From Spongiibacter sp. IMCC21906 (GTDB taxonomy: Bacteria; Pseudomonadota; Gammaproteobacteria; Pseudomonadales; Spongiibacteraceae): DNA of 64,000 nucleotides. The notes under the pieces were generated by a model that saw only the letters and a list, made by a program, of their open reading frames with translations, did not search any database and was not told the DNA's origin. The translations under genes and the position numbers were made by a program. Below are positions 28,046-37,204 of this stretch, piece after piece. The stretch is from the NCBI RefSeq assembly GCF_001010805.1, contig NZ_CP011477.1, positions 2,970,501-3,034,500 of the forward strand. The letters are read 5' to 3'. Within the stretch, counting starts at the first letter, position 1. Every line of letters begins with the position of its first letter.

Positions 28046-28579
28046 CTACGATTCAAGCGCAGCCAGTACGGCGGCACAGACTGCAGTTTCATCTTTGTCT
28101 TTGCAATCTATCGTCACATCCGCCCACTGACGATACAACGGCATTCGCTGGGCAAACACCTCGTTAATCCCCGTCCCCGGCTCGGCGGCAATTCCCCGCA
28201 ACGCAAAATTGCTCAGGCGCGACGTCAATTCACTCAAGGGCACATTGAGAAACACCAGTGGCCCAAAGCGCCGCAGGTGCGCCATCGCTTTGTCGCTGTA
28301 TACGGCGCTCCCCCCGGTGGCGACCACCTGCTGAGTAAAATCACCCTTTAAAATCACCGCCTCTTCTATCTGCCGAAGGCGCCGGTAGCCTTGCTGATCA
28401 ACAATGTCTTGCAGGGAGCAACCGGCATCATTCGCCAGCAAATCATCAGTATCGACTAACGGCCACTGACGTTTTTCAGCCAGCAGGCGGCCAACAGTGC
28501 TTTTGCCAGCACCAGGCATACCAATCAGTACAATAGCACTGAGCGATTGAGAGGGGTTTTCTGTACAAGAGGAAGACAT
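28046..28579 (-). CDS. Shikimate kinase-like P-loop kinase
   Basis: This 177-residue protein has Walker A GMPGAGKST at about 20-28, the shikimate-binding DTDDLLAN near 43-50, and ATGGSAVYS (about 87-95) in place of the usual GGG block of AroK. It would phosphorylate shikimate or a related alcohol. Because aroK is normally next to aroB and this gene is alone, it may be a second shikimate kinase or a kinase for another small molecule. AGGGTGA precedes the ATG closely. It is separated from the mmsB gene upstream by a terminator. Confidence 0.82.
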   Translation of the reverse strand: MSSSCTENPSQSLSAIVLIGMPGAGKSTVGRLLAEKRQWPLVDTDDLLANDAGCSLQDIVDQQGYRRLRQIEEAVILKGDFTQQVVATGGSAVYSDKAMAHLRRFGPLVFLNVPLSELTSRLSNFALRGIAAEPGTGINEVFAQRMPLYRQWADVTIDCKDKDETAVCAAVLAALES

Positions 28580-28629
28580 TCACTCACCCTGCCACACTTT
28601 ACGGCGTAGCAATATAAGAGTCGCAACAT

Positions 28630-28662
28630 AAAAAAGGCAGCGCTCCGAAGAAACGCTGCCCC
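28630..28662 (-). terminator. Rho-independent terminator of the isobutyryl-CoA operon
   Basis: Read on the minus strand, GGCAGCG (revcomp of 28654-28660) pairs with CGCTGCC (revcomp of 28636-28642) around an 11-base loop and is followed by a run of six T. It lies about 30 bases after the stop of the 3-hydroxyisobutyrate dehydrogenase gene, the last gene of the operon. Confidence 0.85.
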
Positions 28663-28693
28663 AAAATAATAAAACCGGGTAGGAAATTGCGAC

Positions 28694-29581
28694 TTACTCG
28701 CCCTGAAATGATTCCAGAATAGCCGAGAAATCACGCTGACCATTACCTTTAGAGGCAAAAGACGCGTACAGGCTACGGGCCAAAGACCCCATTGGCACGG
28801 CACTTTGGGTTGTCAGGCTGTTTTCCATTGCCAAACCCAAGTCCTTTAACATCAACTGCACCATAAAACCGGGCTTGTAATCGTTAGAGGCTGGAGCCGT
28901 TTCCATTACACCGGGGTAAGGGTTGTAGACTTCTAGCGACCAGTTGCGACCCGAACTGTTCAGCATGATCTCTGACAGTACTTTGGGGTCCAGGCCATTG
29001 TTCGCACCCAGTTGCAGCGCTTCTGCGGTACCCACCATGTGGATCGCCAACAGCATGTTGTTACACATTTTGGCAATCTGGCCAGCACCGTGATCACCCG
29101 CATGAAAGATATTTTTACCCATACCTTCCAAAATCTTTTTACCGCGCTCAAAGCCCGCTTCGCTACCACCGCACATAAATGCCAAGGTGCCTGCTTGCGC
29201 CGCTTTAACACCACCAGAAACGGGCGTATCCAGCATTTCAAGGCCGCGAGCCGCTGCCGCCTCGCCCACTTTGCGCGCGGTGTCAGCGTCAATGGTGCTG
29301 CTATCTAAAAAGATGGTGCCCTCTGCAGCTTTGGCTATCAGACCTTCGTCACCCAAATACAAACCGGCAACATGCTTACCTGCTGGCAGCATAGTAATAA
29401 CGGTATCCGCAGCTGCGAGTGCTTCAAGAGCAGAACTGGCCTTGCTGGCACCTTCTGCAACGACCGCGTCCATTGCCGCGTCAACCAAATCAAAAACCGT
29501 TACCGAGTGGCCGGCTTTTACCAGATTGACGGCCATTGGGCCGCCCATATTGCCCAAGCCGATAAATGCAACATTTGCCAT
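28694..29581 (-). CDS. mmsB: 3-hydroxyisobutyrate dehydrogenase
   Basis: This 295-residue NAD-dependent dehydrogenase is of the beta-hydroxyacid family. It has the N-terminal Rossmann motif FIGLGNMGGPMA at 5-16, the substrate-binding TPVSGGVKAAQAGTL block near 116-130, and the catalytic lysine in GAGQIAKMCNN (about 165-175). It oxidises 3-hydroxyisobutyrate to methylmalonate semialdehyde in valine breakdown. The ATG at 29581 has an AGGTGA site. It is the last gene of the operon, before a clear terminator. Confidence 0.93.
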   Translation of the reverse strand: MANVAFIGLGNMGGPMAVNLVKAGHSVTVFDLVDAAMDAVVAEGASKASSALEALAAADTVITMLPAGKHVAGLYLGDEGLIAKAAEGTIFLDSSTIDADTARKVGEAAAARGLEMLDTPVSGGVKAAQAGTLAFMCGGSEAGFERGKKILEGMGKNIFHAGDHGAGQIAKMCNNMLLAIHMVGTAEALQLGANNGLDPKVLSEIMLNSSGRNWSLEVYNPYPGVMETAPASNDYKPGFMVQLMLKDLGLAMENSLTTQSAVPMGSLARSLYASFASKGNGQRDFSAILESFQGE

Positions 29582-29668
29582 GATATTCACCTGTTTATTG
29601 TCTTGCGAAACGCTGCAACAGGCACGGGCCGGTTGCAGTCACTATTTAATGGCGAAAACGCCAAACCC

Positions 29669-30793
29669 TTACAAATCAGCCAGCGGTGACTCTTCCCACG
29701 GTGACTCAAACATTCTGGCCAGTTCCTCAGCAGGAATCTCAGCCGCAGTGGCGTACTTCCACGCTGGATTTCTGTCTTTATCAATCAATAAAGCCCGGAC
29801 ACCCTCGGCAAACTCGGTGCCACGGACAATCTGAGTAGACAGGGCCAGTTCGCCTTTAAACACTTCTTTGAGGCTGGCGCCATGGGTGCGGCGCAGCTGC
29901 TCGATAATAATACGGGCACTTAATGGCGAGCCAGCTTTGAGAGCGGCAGCCGCTTTTTGAACCCATGTATTATCACTTTCGGCATTGGCAATCGCCTCAA
30001 TCACGGCAACATCGTCACCGGCCTGACACAGCGCATCAATTTCCGCTGCCGCGGCTTCAACATTGCCAGCCGGTATATTGGCTGCACAGCGATCGGTAAA
30101 GCCTTTGAGCAAATCCAAAACACGCTCGTGATTATCGGCCACGCCAGTCGACCATGCGGTATCAGCCAGTGCATCCAGCACTTCTTCCTGGTACTGATGC
30201 TCAATAAAGCCTTCTGCAGACTTCAGATACAGCGCATCCGCAGCATTAAAGTTGGCCCCGGTTAACGCCAGGAACAAGCCTTTGTTTTCTGGCATGCGAT
30301 TAAGGAAATAACTGCCGCCAACATCCGGGTACAAACCAATAGTGACTTCAGGCATGGCCAGACGGGTTTTTTCCGTCACCACGCGATAGCTGCCAGCGGC
30401 GTAAACACCCATGCCGCCACCCATCACGATGCCATGCCCCCAAACGATCACCGGCTTATCAAATTGGTGCAGGGCATAATCAACCCGGTACTCAACCTCA
30501 AAAAAGGACTCCGCATATTCGCAAGGACCACCGGGTTGCTCAACAGCAGAGCGGTACAGCGCCTGCACATCGCCCCCGGCACACAACGCCTTCTCACCCG
30601 CGCTTTTAATAAAAACACAGGCAATATCACTGCGATCACGCCACTCTTTCAGCTTGGCCTGCATCAACTCAACCATGTTCAAGGTCAGCGAATTGAGCGT
30701 TTTGGGAACGTTGAGGGTAATTACCCCCACCGCCGGACCGCTGGCAGAGCGGCGTTCTTCAAATAGAACTTCGTCTTTCAGCTCTTCAGACAT
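29669..30793 (-). CDS. 3-hydroxyisobutyryl-CoA hydrolase
   Basis: This 374-residue crotonase-superfamily protein is longer than hydratases and matches the HIBCH family: GGDVQALY (oxyanion hole 1), GHGIVMGGGMGVYAAGSYRVVTEKTRLAMPE with the catalytic glutamate, and IGLYPDVGGSYFL with the hydrolase aspartate. It releases free 3-hydroxyisobutyrate from its CoA ester, the step between the preceding hydratase and the following dehydrogenase. The ATG at 30793 shares one base with the stop of the hydratase gene. Confidence 0.92.
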   Translation of the reverse strand: MSEELKDEVLFEERRSASGPAVGVITLNVPKTLNSLTLNMVELMQAKLKEWRDRSDIACVFIKSAGEKALCAGGDVQALYRSAVEQPGGPCEYAESFFEVEYRVDYALHQFDKPVIVWGHGIVMGGGMGVYAAGSYRVVTEKTRLAMPEVTIGLYPDVGGSYFLNRMPENKGLFLALTGANFNAADALYLKSAEGFIEHQYQEEVLDALADTAWSTGVADNHERVLDLLKGFTDRCAANIPAGNVEAAAAEIDALCQAGDDVAVIEAIANAESDNTWVQKAAAALKAGSPLSARIIIEQLRRTHGASLKEVFKGELALSTQIVRGTEFAEGVRALLIDKDRNPAWKYATAAEIPAEELARMFESPWEESPLADL

Positions 30794-31584
30794 TAGGCAT
30801 TCTTCCATTCCGGGCTGCGTTTCTCGAGAAAGGCATTGACACCTTCTTTTTGATCAGCAGTATCAAACAGTTCAACAAACAATTCCCGCTCCAACATTAA
30901 ACCTTTGGGGATGGTTTCTTCCCGAGCCTGGTGTACCAGTGTTTTACACATGGTGACCGCTACAGGGCTCTGCTGGGCAACCTGCGCCGCCAACTTCAAC
31001 GCCACCTCTTTTGCCGTACCAGTGGGCACAACCTCTTCTACTAAGCCAATTTCCAAGGCTTTAGCGGCTTTCAAACGCTCACCACAAAGAATGACACGCT
31101 TGGCCCAACCGGTGCCCACCAGCTGGTGTAAGCGCTGGGTACCGCCTGCACAGGGCAGCAATCCCACTTTGGCTTCAGGCAGTGCCATTTGCGCATGTTC
31201 TTCTGCAATACGAATATCGCAAGCCAGCGCGCACTCCAGACCACCGCCCATCGCAAAGCCGTTTACTGCAGCAATTGAGACGCCACGGAAATCGGCCAGC
31301 GTTTCAAATGCCTGACCAAACTTAACGCCCATGTCGTAGGCCACTTTTTTGTCGCCAGCGGCAAACAATTTCAGGTCTGCGCCCGCTGAAAAGAATTTTT
31401 CACCGGCACCGGTAATGACCAGCGCGTAAATATTTTTGTCGGCATTCAGGTTGTTAACCAGTGTTTTTAAACCCGTCAGAGATTCCACATCCCAGGTATT
31501 TGCGCCTGGGTTGTCGATGGTGACCAGGGCGGTGTGCTCGATGATCTCAACTTTTAATTTTTCTGTAGGACTATAGCTGCTCAT
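30793..31584 (-). CDS. Enoyl-CoA hydratase (methacrylyl-CoA hydratase role)
   Basis: This 263-residue crotonase has both catalytic glutamates present, in GGGLECALACDIR and in LPEAKVGLLPCAGGTQRL. In this operon it would hydrate methacrylyl-CoA to 3-hydroxyisobutyryl-CoA. The N-terminal part is typical for the family (NPGANTWDVESL). Its ATG overlaps the stop of the acyl-CoA dehydrogenase gene (ATGA), and its stop touches the hydrolase start. Confidence 0.93.
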   Translation of the reverse strand: MSSYSPTEKLKVEIIEHTALVTIDNPGANTWDVESLTGLKTLVNNLNADKNIYALVITGAGEKFFSAGADLKLFAAGDKKVAYDMGVKFGQAFETLADFRGVSIAAVNGFAMGGGLECALACDIRIAEEHAQMALPEAKVGLLPCAGGTQRLHQLVGTGWAKRVILCGERLKAAKALEIGLVEEVVPTGTAKEVALKLAAQVAQQSPVAVTMCKTLVHQAREETIPKGLMLERELFVELFDTADQKEGVNAFLEKRSPEWKNA

Positions 31585-32747
31585 TTAACAACCTCCAGTG
31601 AACCTTCCATTAATAGACGGCGGCCAATAATGACCCGCATGATTTCATTGGTGCCTTCCAGAATCTGGTGAACGCGGTTATCGCGAACATGGCGCTCCAA
31701 TGGGTACTCCTTAATGTAACCATAGCCACCGTGCAATTGCAGGGCGTCGTTACAAATATCAAAGCAGACATCGGTAACAAAGCGCTTGGCCATCGCGCAG
31801 TATGTTGTCGCTTCGGGGTCTTTGTTGTCCAGTTTAAAGGCCGCCAGACGCACCATCTGCCGAGACGCCACCAGCTGGGTCGCCATATCTGCCAGTTTGA
31901 ACTGGGTATTTTGAAAACCAGCAATCGCCTGCCCAAACTGCTTGCGCTCTTTTACGTACTCCACCGCGGTTTCTAAAGCCGCTTGAGCGGTGCCGATGGA
32001 GCAGGTCGCAATATTGATACGACCACCATCCAGCCCTTTCATGGCAATTTTAAAACCTTCACCTTCGCTACCCAGCATCGCACTGGCCGGTACAACCACG
32101 TCTTCAAAGGTGACGGCACGAGTAGGCTGACTGTTCCAACCCATTTTCTCTTCTTTTTTGCCGTAGCTAATGCCATCGGCATCGGCGGGAATAGCAAAGG
32201 CACTGATACCCCGAGCACCCGAGTCGGCATCGCCAGTACGCAGCATGGCTACCAGCACATCCGTATCGCCAGCACCAGAAATAAACATTTTGCTGCCGTT
32301 AACAATGTAGTTGTCGCCGTCTTTTTTGGCAGTGCTGCGCAAATTACCCGCATCAGAACCCGCGCCGGGCTCCGTCAGGCAGTAAGACGCCAGCTTCTCA
32401 CCGGTCACCAGCTCAGGGCACCATTTCTCGATGGTCTCGGTGTTGCCGTAGGCACCGATCATGCTGGTTGCCATATTGTGAATGGTTAAAAAAGCTGCCG
32501 TAGAGGTACAGCCTCTGGCCAGCTCTTCAACAATGACGCTGGTATCCAGGCGGCTCATACCAAGGCCACCCGCCTCTTCTGGCGTGTACAGCCCCATAAA
32601 GCCCAGTTCGCCAGCAGCTTTCAAGGCGTCTTTAGGGAAAATATGTTCCGCATCCCACTCGGCAGCATTCGGCATAAAAACACCCTCGGCAAAGGAGCGG
32701 GCACTTTCAGCGTAGGCCTTCTGATCTTCAGTAAGATTAAAGTCCAT
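31581..32747 (-). CDS. Acyl-CoA dehydrogenase (isobutyryl-CoA dehydrogenase type)
   Basis: This 388-residue FAD enzyme has the acyl-CoA dehydrogenase fold: CLTEPGAGSDAGN (about 117-129), the KMFISGAGDTDV block, and the C-terminal LHGGYGYIKEYPLERHVRDNRVHQILEGTNEIM region, whose LEGT supplies the catalytic glutamate position. Its length and place in the operon fit the isobutyryl-CoA or 2-methylbutyryl-CoA enzyme, which makes methacrylyl-CoA. It follows the aldehyde dehydrogenase by 91 bases holding a hairpin. Confidence 0.92.
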   Translation of the reverse strand: MDFNLTEDQKAYAESARSFAEGVFMPNAAEWDAEHIFPKDALKAAGELGFMGLYTPEEAGGLGMSRLDTSVIVEELARGCTSTAAFLTIHNMATSMIGAYGNTETIEKWCPELVTGEKLASYCLTEPGAGSDAGNLRSTAKKDGDNYIVNGSKMFISGAGDTDVLVAMLRTGDADSGARGISAFAIPADADGISYGKKEEKMGWNSQPTRAVTFEDVVVPASAMLGSEGEGFKIAMKGLDGGRINIATCSIGTAQAALETAVEYVKERKQFGQAIAGFQNTQFKLADMATQLVASRQMVRLAAFKLDNKDPEATTYCAMAKRFVTDVCFDICNDALQLHGGYGYIKEYPLERHVRDNRVHQILEGTNEIMRVIIGRRLLMEGSLEVVK

Positions 32748-32795
32748 AACAGTCTCTTGTGTTATTGGCGTTTTTCATCACGCTTGTAATGACAG

Positions 32796-32824
32796 GCAGC
32801 CGCACCCAAACGGGAAGCGGCTGC
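32796..32824 (-). terminator. Hairpin between aldehyde and acyl-CoA dehydrogenase genes
   Basis: GCAGCCGC at 32796-32803 pairs with GCGGCTGC at 32817-32824, a perfect 8-bp stem with a 13-base loop. No T tract follows on the minus strand. It may be an RNA-processing or partial termination site that sets different levels for the first gene and the rest of the operon. Confidence 0.35.
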
Positions 32825-32838
32825 TGCGAAAGGCAGGA

Positions 32839-34257
32839 TTACTTCTGTTTAGCAATGGCGCTGGCGAACAGAACCTCATCCGCTGGCAACTCTTTGTTCA
32901 CTGCCAACGGCTTGGATATCCAAGTGACGTTGATCAGGTCTTCCCAGGTGATGTTGTTGTTGGTGGCGTTACCACCCCAGCTACCACAACCCAACGAGAA
33001 GGTTTGACGCATACCATTCCAGACGTTACCGCTGTTTGACGGTGCCTGAGGCTGGTTCACCATCACCCGTGAGGTTTTAGTAGCAAAAGCAAACTTCAGG
33101 ATATGGTCGTCGTTGTAAGAGTAGATACCACAGCTATGGCCTTGGCCTTGATACGCCTGAATTTCATTGGTCAGCGCAATGGCGCCATCAATGTCTTTCA
33201 CCGTGTAAAAAGCCATGACCACTGACATTTTCTCACCGGAGAAGGGATGAGCAGGGCCTGCACCCGTTTCAGGTACAATTAAGAAAGTGCGGTCATCAGC
33301 CATTTCGATACCCGCCATTTCGGCCAGTACGGTTGCTGGCTGGGCAACAATACGCGAGGCGATGTGGCCGTCTTCCCAGATAATGCCTTGCAGCTTGGCC
33401 TTCTCTTCTTCGTTACAAATGTAACCGCCTTGAGCAACCAGCTTTTCCAACAACTCGTCTTTAATAGACTCAAAGGCGATAACCGCGTTGTCAGAAGAAC
33501 ACGATGCAGCCAGATCCAGTGTTTTAGAGATGCGAATCTTCTCAGCAGCCTCGTCCAGATTAGCGCTGTCATCAACGGTGATCACCGCGTTGCCCGCGCC
33601 CACGCCCAACGCAGGGGTGCCGCTTGAGTAGGCAGACTTAACCATTGGCGCACCGCCCGTGGCCAGAATACGGTCACACTGCTTCATCAGCTCGCCAGTC
33701 AGCTCCATAGACGGGCTGTCGATAGAAATCACCAAATCTTCTGGCGCGCCACAAGCTTTCAGCGCTTCACGCATCAGGTCGCAGATCATTTTGTTGGTCA
33801 GCTTAGAGCGTGGGTGCGGCGCAATAATAATGGAGTTGCGGCCTTTTACAGCAGAGATCGACTTGATCACGGGGGTTGCTTCAGGGTTAGTACACGGCGT
33901 CAATGCACCGATCACACCCACTGGCTTAGCAATTTTGACGATATTGCGTTCTTTGTCTTCAGCAATCACGCCCACGGATTTGTCGTTGATAATGTCAAAC
34001 AATGCCGCACGGGTTTTTTTGAAGATCTTCAGGTACTTACCTTCGTAGTTACCCAGTTGCGTTTCTTCAACGGTGAATTGCGCGATCTTTTCTGCCACGT
34101 CTTGTTGGGCCACAGCCCATACCATCGCAGTGATCAGCTCGTCGACCTGCTCCTGAGTGTAGTTCTCAATTTGGGCTTGCGCCTTGCGCGAACGCTCAAT
34201 TAACGCAGCAATGGTTTTTGCTTCTTCAGTAGCGGCAACAGCAGCTTCAGCAGCCAT
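32839..34257 (-). CDS. CoA-acylating aldehyde dehydrogenase, AdhE-N/SauS type
   Basis: This 472-residue enzyme is homologous to the aldehyde dehydrogenase half of AdhE and to acylating enzymes such as SauS and EutE. Markers are PCTNPEATPVIKS (about 121-133), ATGGAPMVKSAYSSG (199-213), GVGAGNAVI, the catalytic Cys253 in AASCSSDNA, and the C-terminal LGCGSWGGN. It makes an acyl-CoA from an aldehyde, CoA and NAD(P). It is not the MmsA family usually found in this place. Isobutyraldehyde is a plausible substrate, because isobutyryl-CoA would feed the next enzyme; methylmalonate semialdehyde is another. GGGAGAA precedes the ATG. Confidence 0.88.
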   Translation of the reverse strand: MAAEAAVAATEEAKTIAALIERSRKAQAQIENYTQEQVDELITAMVWAVAQQDVAEKIAQFTVEETQLGNYEGKYLKIFKKTRAALFDIINDKSVGVIAEDKERNIVKIAKPVGVIGALTPCTNPEATPVIKSISAVKGRNSIIIAPHPRSKLTNKMICDLMREALKACGAPEDLVISIDSPSMELTGELMKQCDRILATGGAPMVKSAYSSGTPALGVGAGNAVITVDDSANLDEAAEKIRISKTLDLAASCSSDNAVIAFESIKDELLEKLVAQGGYICNEEEKAKLQGIIWEDGHIASRIVAQPATVLAEMAGIEMADDRTFLIVPETGAGPAHPFSGEKMSVVMAFYTVKDIDGAIALTNEIQAYQGQGHSCGIYSYNDDHILKFAFATKTSRVMVNQPQAPSNSGNVWNGMRQTFSLGCGSWGGNATNNNITWEDLINVTWISKPLAVNKELPADEVLFASAIAKQK

Positions 34258-34344
34258 AGTGATTTTCTCCCATTTATGATTTTAGGATCAGTGGCTGTCC
34301 GGCCATTCCGGGCGGCCTTTTAAAAAAGGACATTATCTAAGCAC

Positions 34345-34392
34345 ATAGTCCACCTGGGGTGGATTGATTATCTTGCCGAGTTGATGGACTAT
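34345..34392. promoter_or_regulatory. Inverted repeats between the aldehyde dehydrogenase and AraC genes
   Basis: ATAGTCCA at 34345-34352 and its exact complement TGGACTAT at 34385-34392 flank a second dyad, TCCACC-3-GGTGGA at 34349-34363. They lie in the 207-base divergent gap and could be the binding sites of the AraC-type regulator, which typically recognises half-sites near the -35 box. No experimental site is known to me for comparison. Confidence 0.4.
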
Positions 34393-34464
34393 ATTGCGAT
34401 TAGTTTATCGTTATTTCTATATTATTGGGTATAACAACATTTTCCTATATTACAGATACTTATA

Positions 34465-35340
34465 ATGGCCATTACCTCTGACTGGCCCCTCCCTCCAGAG
34501 GGTATCCGCTTTCTGACGCCGCAATTTATCGTCACCCAGCTGGCCGAGCATCCTCTCTCGCAAGGTCTCTATCCGGTCGCCATGGGATATTACCCCGCCG
34601 CCTACGGCCACCAAATGGCCAGACGCCAAAACAACAACTATCTGCTCATCTACTGTACTGCGGGCAAAGGCACCTTGACCAGTGATGACCGCAAATATCA
34701 GATTAGCAGCGGTGATCTGATATTGCTTGAACGGGATCACGCCCACAGCTACCAAGCCGACAAAAATGACCCTTGGACCATTTACTGGCTGCATTACGAC
34801 GGTAAGCTAGCAGACGACTTCTACCATCACACCCACATTACCACCCCGGTACTCAATATTGGTGTGCAGCCCAGAATTGTGCGGATTTTTGATGGCCTCT
34901 CGGAGCTGCGGCGCAGCACCTATCAATTAGCCGAGTTTATTCAAGGCAGCCATCAGTTGCAGGCCATGCTGAGCTATATGGCCTTACTGGTCCGCCAACA
35001 ACGCCCCCAAAGCGGCAAAGCTTTGGACTGGGAGCGACTCCGCGCCATTATGCAGGAGCATATCCACGGCCAGCTCAACCTGGATGCACTGGCAGCCAGC
35101 GCAAAATTATCCAAATATCACTTCACCAAAAAGTTTAAGGCTCTTAGTGGTCAATCGCCTATTCAGTATTTTATTAATATGAAAATCCAACGCGCCTGCT
35201 ACCTGCTGGACAGCACCGGCCAATCGGTGAAACAAGTTGCGTCCTCGGTGGGCTACGACGACGCCTATTATTTCTCGCGCTTATTTAAAAAGGTAATTGG
35301 ACTATCGCCAAGCGAATACCGCGTGCATCGCCGGGGTTGA
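34465..35340 (+). CDS. mmsR: AraC-family regulator, MmsR-like
   Basis: This 291-residue protein has an N-terminal cupin-like effector domain (about 35-140, with YCTAGKGTL and ISSGDLILLERDHAHSY) and a C-terminal double helix-turn-helix (about 190-290) with LDALAASAKLSKYHFTKKFKALSG and YDDAYYFSRLFKKVIGLSPSEYR. It is divergently placed from the operon it probably controls, as mmsR is from mmsAB in pseudomonads. It would respond to a valine-pathway intermediate or a related aldehyde/alcohol. The start at the ATG 34465 lacks a strong ribosome site. Confidence 0.8.
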   Translation: MAITSDWPLPPEGIRFLTPQFIVTQLAEHPLSQGLYPVAMGYYPAAYGHQMARRQNNNYLLIYCTAGKGTLTSDDRKYQISSGDLILLERDHAHSYQADKNDPWTIYWLHYDGKLADDFYHHTHITTPVLNIGVQPRIVRIFDGLSELRRSTYQLAEFIQGSHQLQAMLSYMALLVRQQRPQSGKALDWERLRAIMQEHIHGQLNLDALAASAKLSKYHFTKKFKALSGQSPIQYFINMKIQRACYLLDSTGQSVKQVASSVGYDDAYYFSRLFKKVIGLSPSEYRVHRRG

Positions 35341-35449
35341 GATTCCAACGGGCATTGGGCAGTATCGCGACAACAAGCATTTAATCTTTTGCAAACCAGC
35401 TTTGCACAGCCCTTTCTTTTTACCCACTATTTTATCGAGGTAAACCGCA

Positions 35450-36076
35450 ATGAAGTTGACCAGTACTGCTATTCAAGACCAGCAATTTATGCCCGCCGAT
35501 TATTGCGCCGGGCTTCCCCACGAAACCGATCACGCCACCCTTGGCCCAAACAAAAACCCACCCTTGGCCTGGAGCGATCTACCTGAAGGCACCAAATCAT
35601 TAGTTTTGCTTTGCGTAGACCGAAGCGTTCCCTCCGCAGGCGACGATGTAAACCAAGAAGGTAAAGAAGTCCCCGCCGAACTGCCCCGGGTAGATTTTTA
35701 TCACTGGGTCATGGTCGACCTATCCCCCAGCGTATCCGCCATTGAAGAAGGTCAGTTTTCTGATGGTTTTACCCCCGGCGGCAAACAAGGCCCCGACGGT
35801 CCGCTCTCAACGCGCCACGGCATAAACAATTATCGGGAGTGGTTTGGTGACGACCCGGATATGGGCGGCAAGTACTTTGGTTATGACGGTCCCTTCCCAC
35901 CCTGGAACGACTCCATCATGCATCACTACGATTTTGTATTGTATGCACTGGATGTGGAACGTTGTGCCGTGGAAGGAGAATTTACTGGCGACGAAGTTTT
36001 AGAAGCAATTGAGGGACATGTACTGGATTCTGCCAAACTATCAGTGCAGTACACCCTTAATCCTCGCCTGCGATAA
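35450..36076 (+). CDS. PEBP/YbhB-like (Raf kinase inhibitor-like) protein
   Basis: This 208-residue protein of the phosphatidylethanolamine-binding protein family has NKNPPLAWSDLPEGTKSLVLLCVD (about 34-57), FYHWVMVDLSP (about 82-93) and a C-terminal YDFVLYALD. It is longer than E. coli YbhB by insertions around 58-80 and 115-150. No signal peptide is visible, so it is probably cytoplasmic. The ligand is unknown. GAGGT lies a few bases before the ATG. Confidence 0.85.
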   Translation: MKLTSTAIQDQQFMPADYCAGLPHETDHATLGPNKNPPLAWSDLPEGTKSLVLLCVDRSVPSAGDDVNQEGKEVPAELPRVDFYHWVMVDLSPSVSAIEEGQFSDGFTPGGKQGPDGPLSTRHGINNYREWFGDDPDMGGKYFGYDGPFPPWNDSIMHHYDFVLYALDVERCAVEGEFTGDEVLEAIEGHVLDSAKLSVQYTLNPRLR

Positions 36077-36112
36077 ACCGCAAGTCGACAAGCGGCTATA
36101 AAAACCAACTAA

Positions 36113-36148
36113 CATAGCCCAACCCACATCGCTGTGGTCTGGGCTATG
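36113..36148. terminator. Hairpin between convergent genes
   Basis: CATAGCCCA at 36113-36121 is complementary to TGGGCTATG at 36140-36148, and an imperfect inner stem (CCACA with TGTGG) extends it. It lies between the ends of the PEBP (+) and MaoC (-) genes. No long T tract is present, so terminator function is a guess. Confidence 0.5.
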
Positions 36149-36191
36149 ACGGTCTGGGGCAGCGCTAATTCATTTGGTGTTTGGTGAGCGC

Positions 36192-37037
36192 TTAGGCTTT
36201 TAGCGCGACAAAACCATCATTAATCGCCAGTTTTTCACGCTCTTTAACAAAGGCGCGGAAGGCGATACCGCCCTCAACTTTCCAGGCTTCAACTTTCAGT
36301 GTTTCACCGGGAAAAACCGGGGAGCTAAACCGCAGATTGAGCGACCCCATTTTTGCAGGATCATAATTCAGGGCTTGGCGGACAATAGAGAGGCCACAAA
36401 TGCCGTAGGCACAGAGTCCTTGCAGAATCGGCGCCGGGAAACCGGCTTTTTTAGCCAGTTCAGGGTCAGCATGAATCGGGTTACGGTCACCATTTAAACG
36501 ATAAAACAACGCCGCGCGCTCATCGATCAACACTTCATCGACAAAATCTGCAGCCGTTTCTGGTACCGCGGCCATAGCGACTGGGGTATCACCAAAACTG
36601 CCACAACCCCCATCACCCCGTAAAAAATACGTGGACAACACCGAGCAAAGCAGTTCGCCACTACCATTATCGTAGAGGTCTTTGGCAAAATACATCAGCG
36701 CGCCTTTATCCGCCCCCTTGTCCAGCACTGCGTCAACGCGATACTCGCCACGAATTTCACCTTCGGCAGGAATATCCTGATAAAAAACAATGCGCTGCTC
36801 GCCGTGCAGCAACTTCACCAAATTTATTTCAAACTTCTTATCTGCTAGCCACAAACCGGGGTGCGCTAAGACTGCCGCCATACTGGGCAATGCTTTGAGG
36901 TTTTTCTCAAAGACAAAATCCAGCTCTTCAGCATCCTGCCCTGCACCCAAACTCAGGGCATAAAGCATCGTGTCCTTATCGGTGTAATTGACTACAATTG
37001 GCTCAAACTTGTGGTCGCGAAGCGCATCTAGATTCAT
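36192..37037 (-). CDS. MaoC-like (R)-enoyl-CoA hydratase 2 family protein
   Basis: This 281-residue double hot-dog protein is of the MaoC/HSD17B4 hydratase family. The C-terminal half has the hydratase 2 motif YRLNGDRNPIHADPELAKKAGFP (from about residue 182), with the catalytic Asp and His, then LQGLCAYGI. The N-terminal half is the degenerate hot dog that binds the acyl chain. It hydrates trans-2-enoyl-CoA to (R)-3-hydroxyacyl-CoA in fatty acid or sterol side-chain breakdown. AAGGAAA precedes the ATG. Confidence 0.9.
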   Translation of the reverse strand: MNLDALRDHKFEPIVVNYTDKDTMLYALSLGAGQDAEELDFVFEKNLKALPSMAAVLAHPGLWLADKKFEINLVKLLHGEQRIVFYQDIPAEGEIRGEYRVDAVLDKGADKGALMYFAKDLYDNGSGELLCSVLSTYFLRGDGGCGSFGDTPVAMAAVPETAADFVDEVLIDERAALFYRLNGDRNPIHADPELAKKAGFPAPILQGLCAYGICGLSIVRQALNYDPAKMGSLNLRFSSPVFPGETLKVEAWKVEGGIAFRAFVKEREKLAINDGFVALKA

Positions 37038-37204
37038 GTCGATTTCCTTAAACCCTGTTGCCTGAGAGCGTCATCAAAGCAAGAAGCGCGTCTCACACAA
37101 GGGAAAAACTGTTTTAGAGAATGCAACAGCTTAGGAAATTAGCTAATGGTTCGCAAGCGTAATTTATGCTTAGCTACCAATAGCCAGCAACTTAGATACG
37201 AGGG

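Noticed and set aside
29187-29834. 215-residue open frame on the plus strand over mmsB
   Set aside because: Alanine/serine-rich translation opposite a well-conserved dehydrogenase; a shadow of its codon bias.
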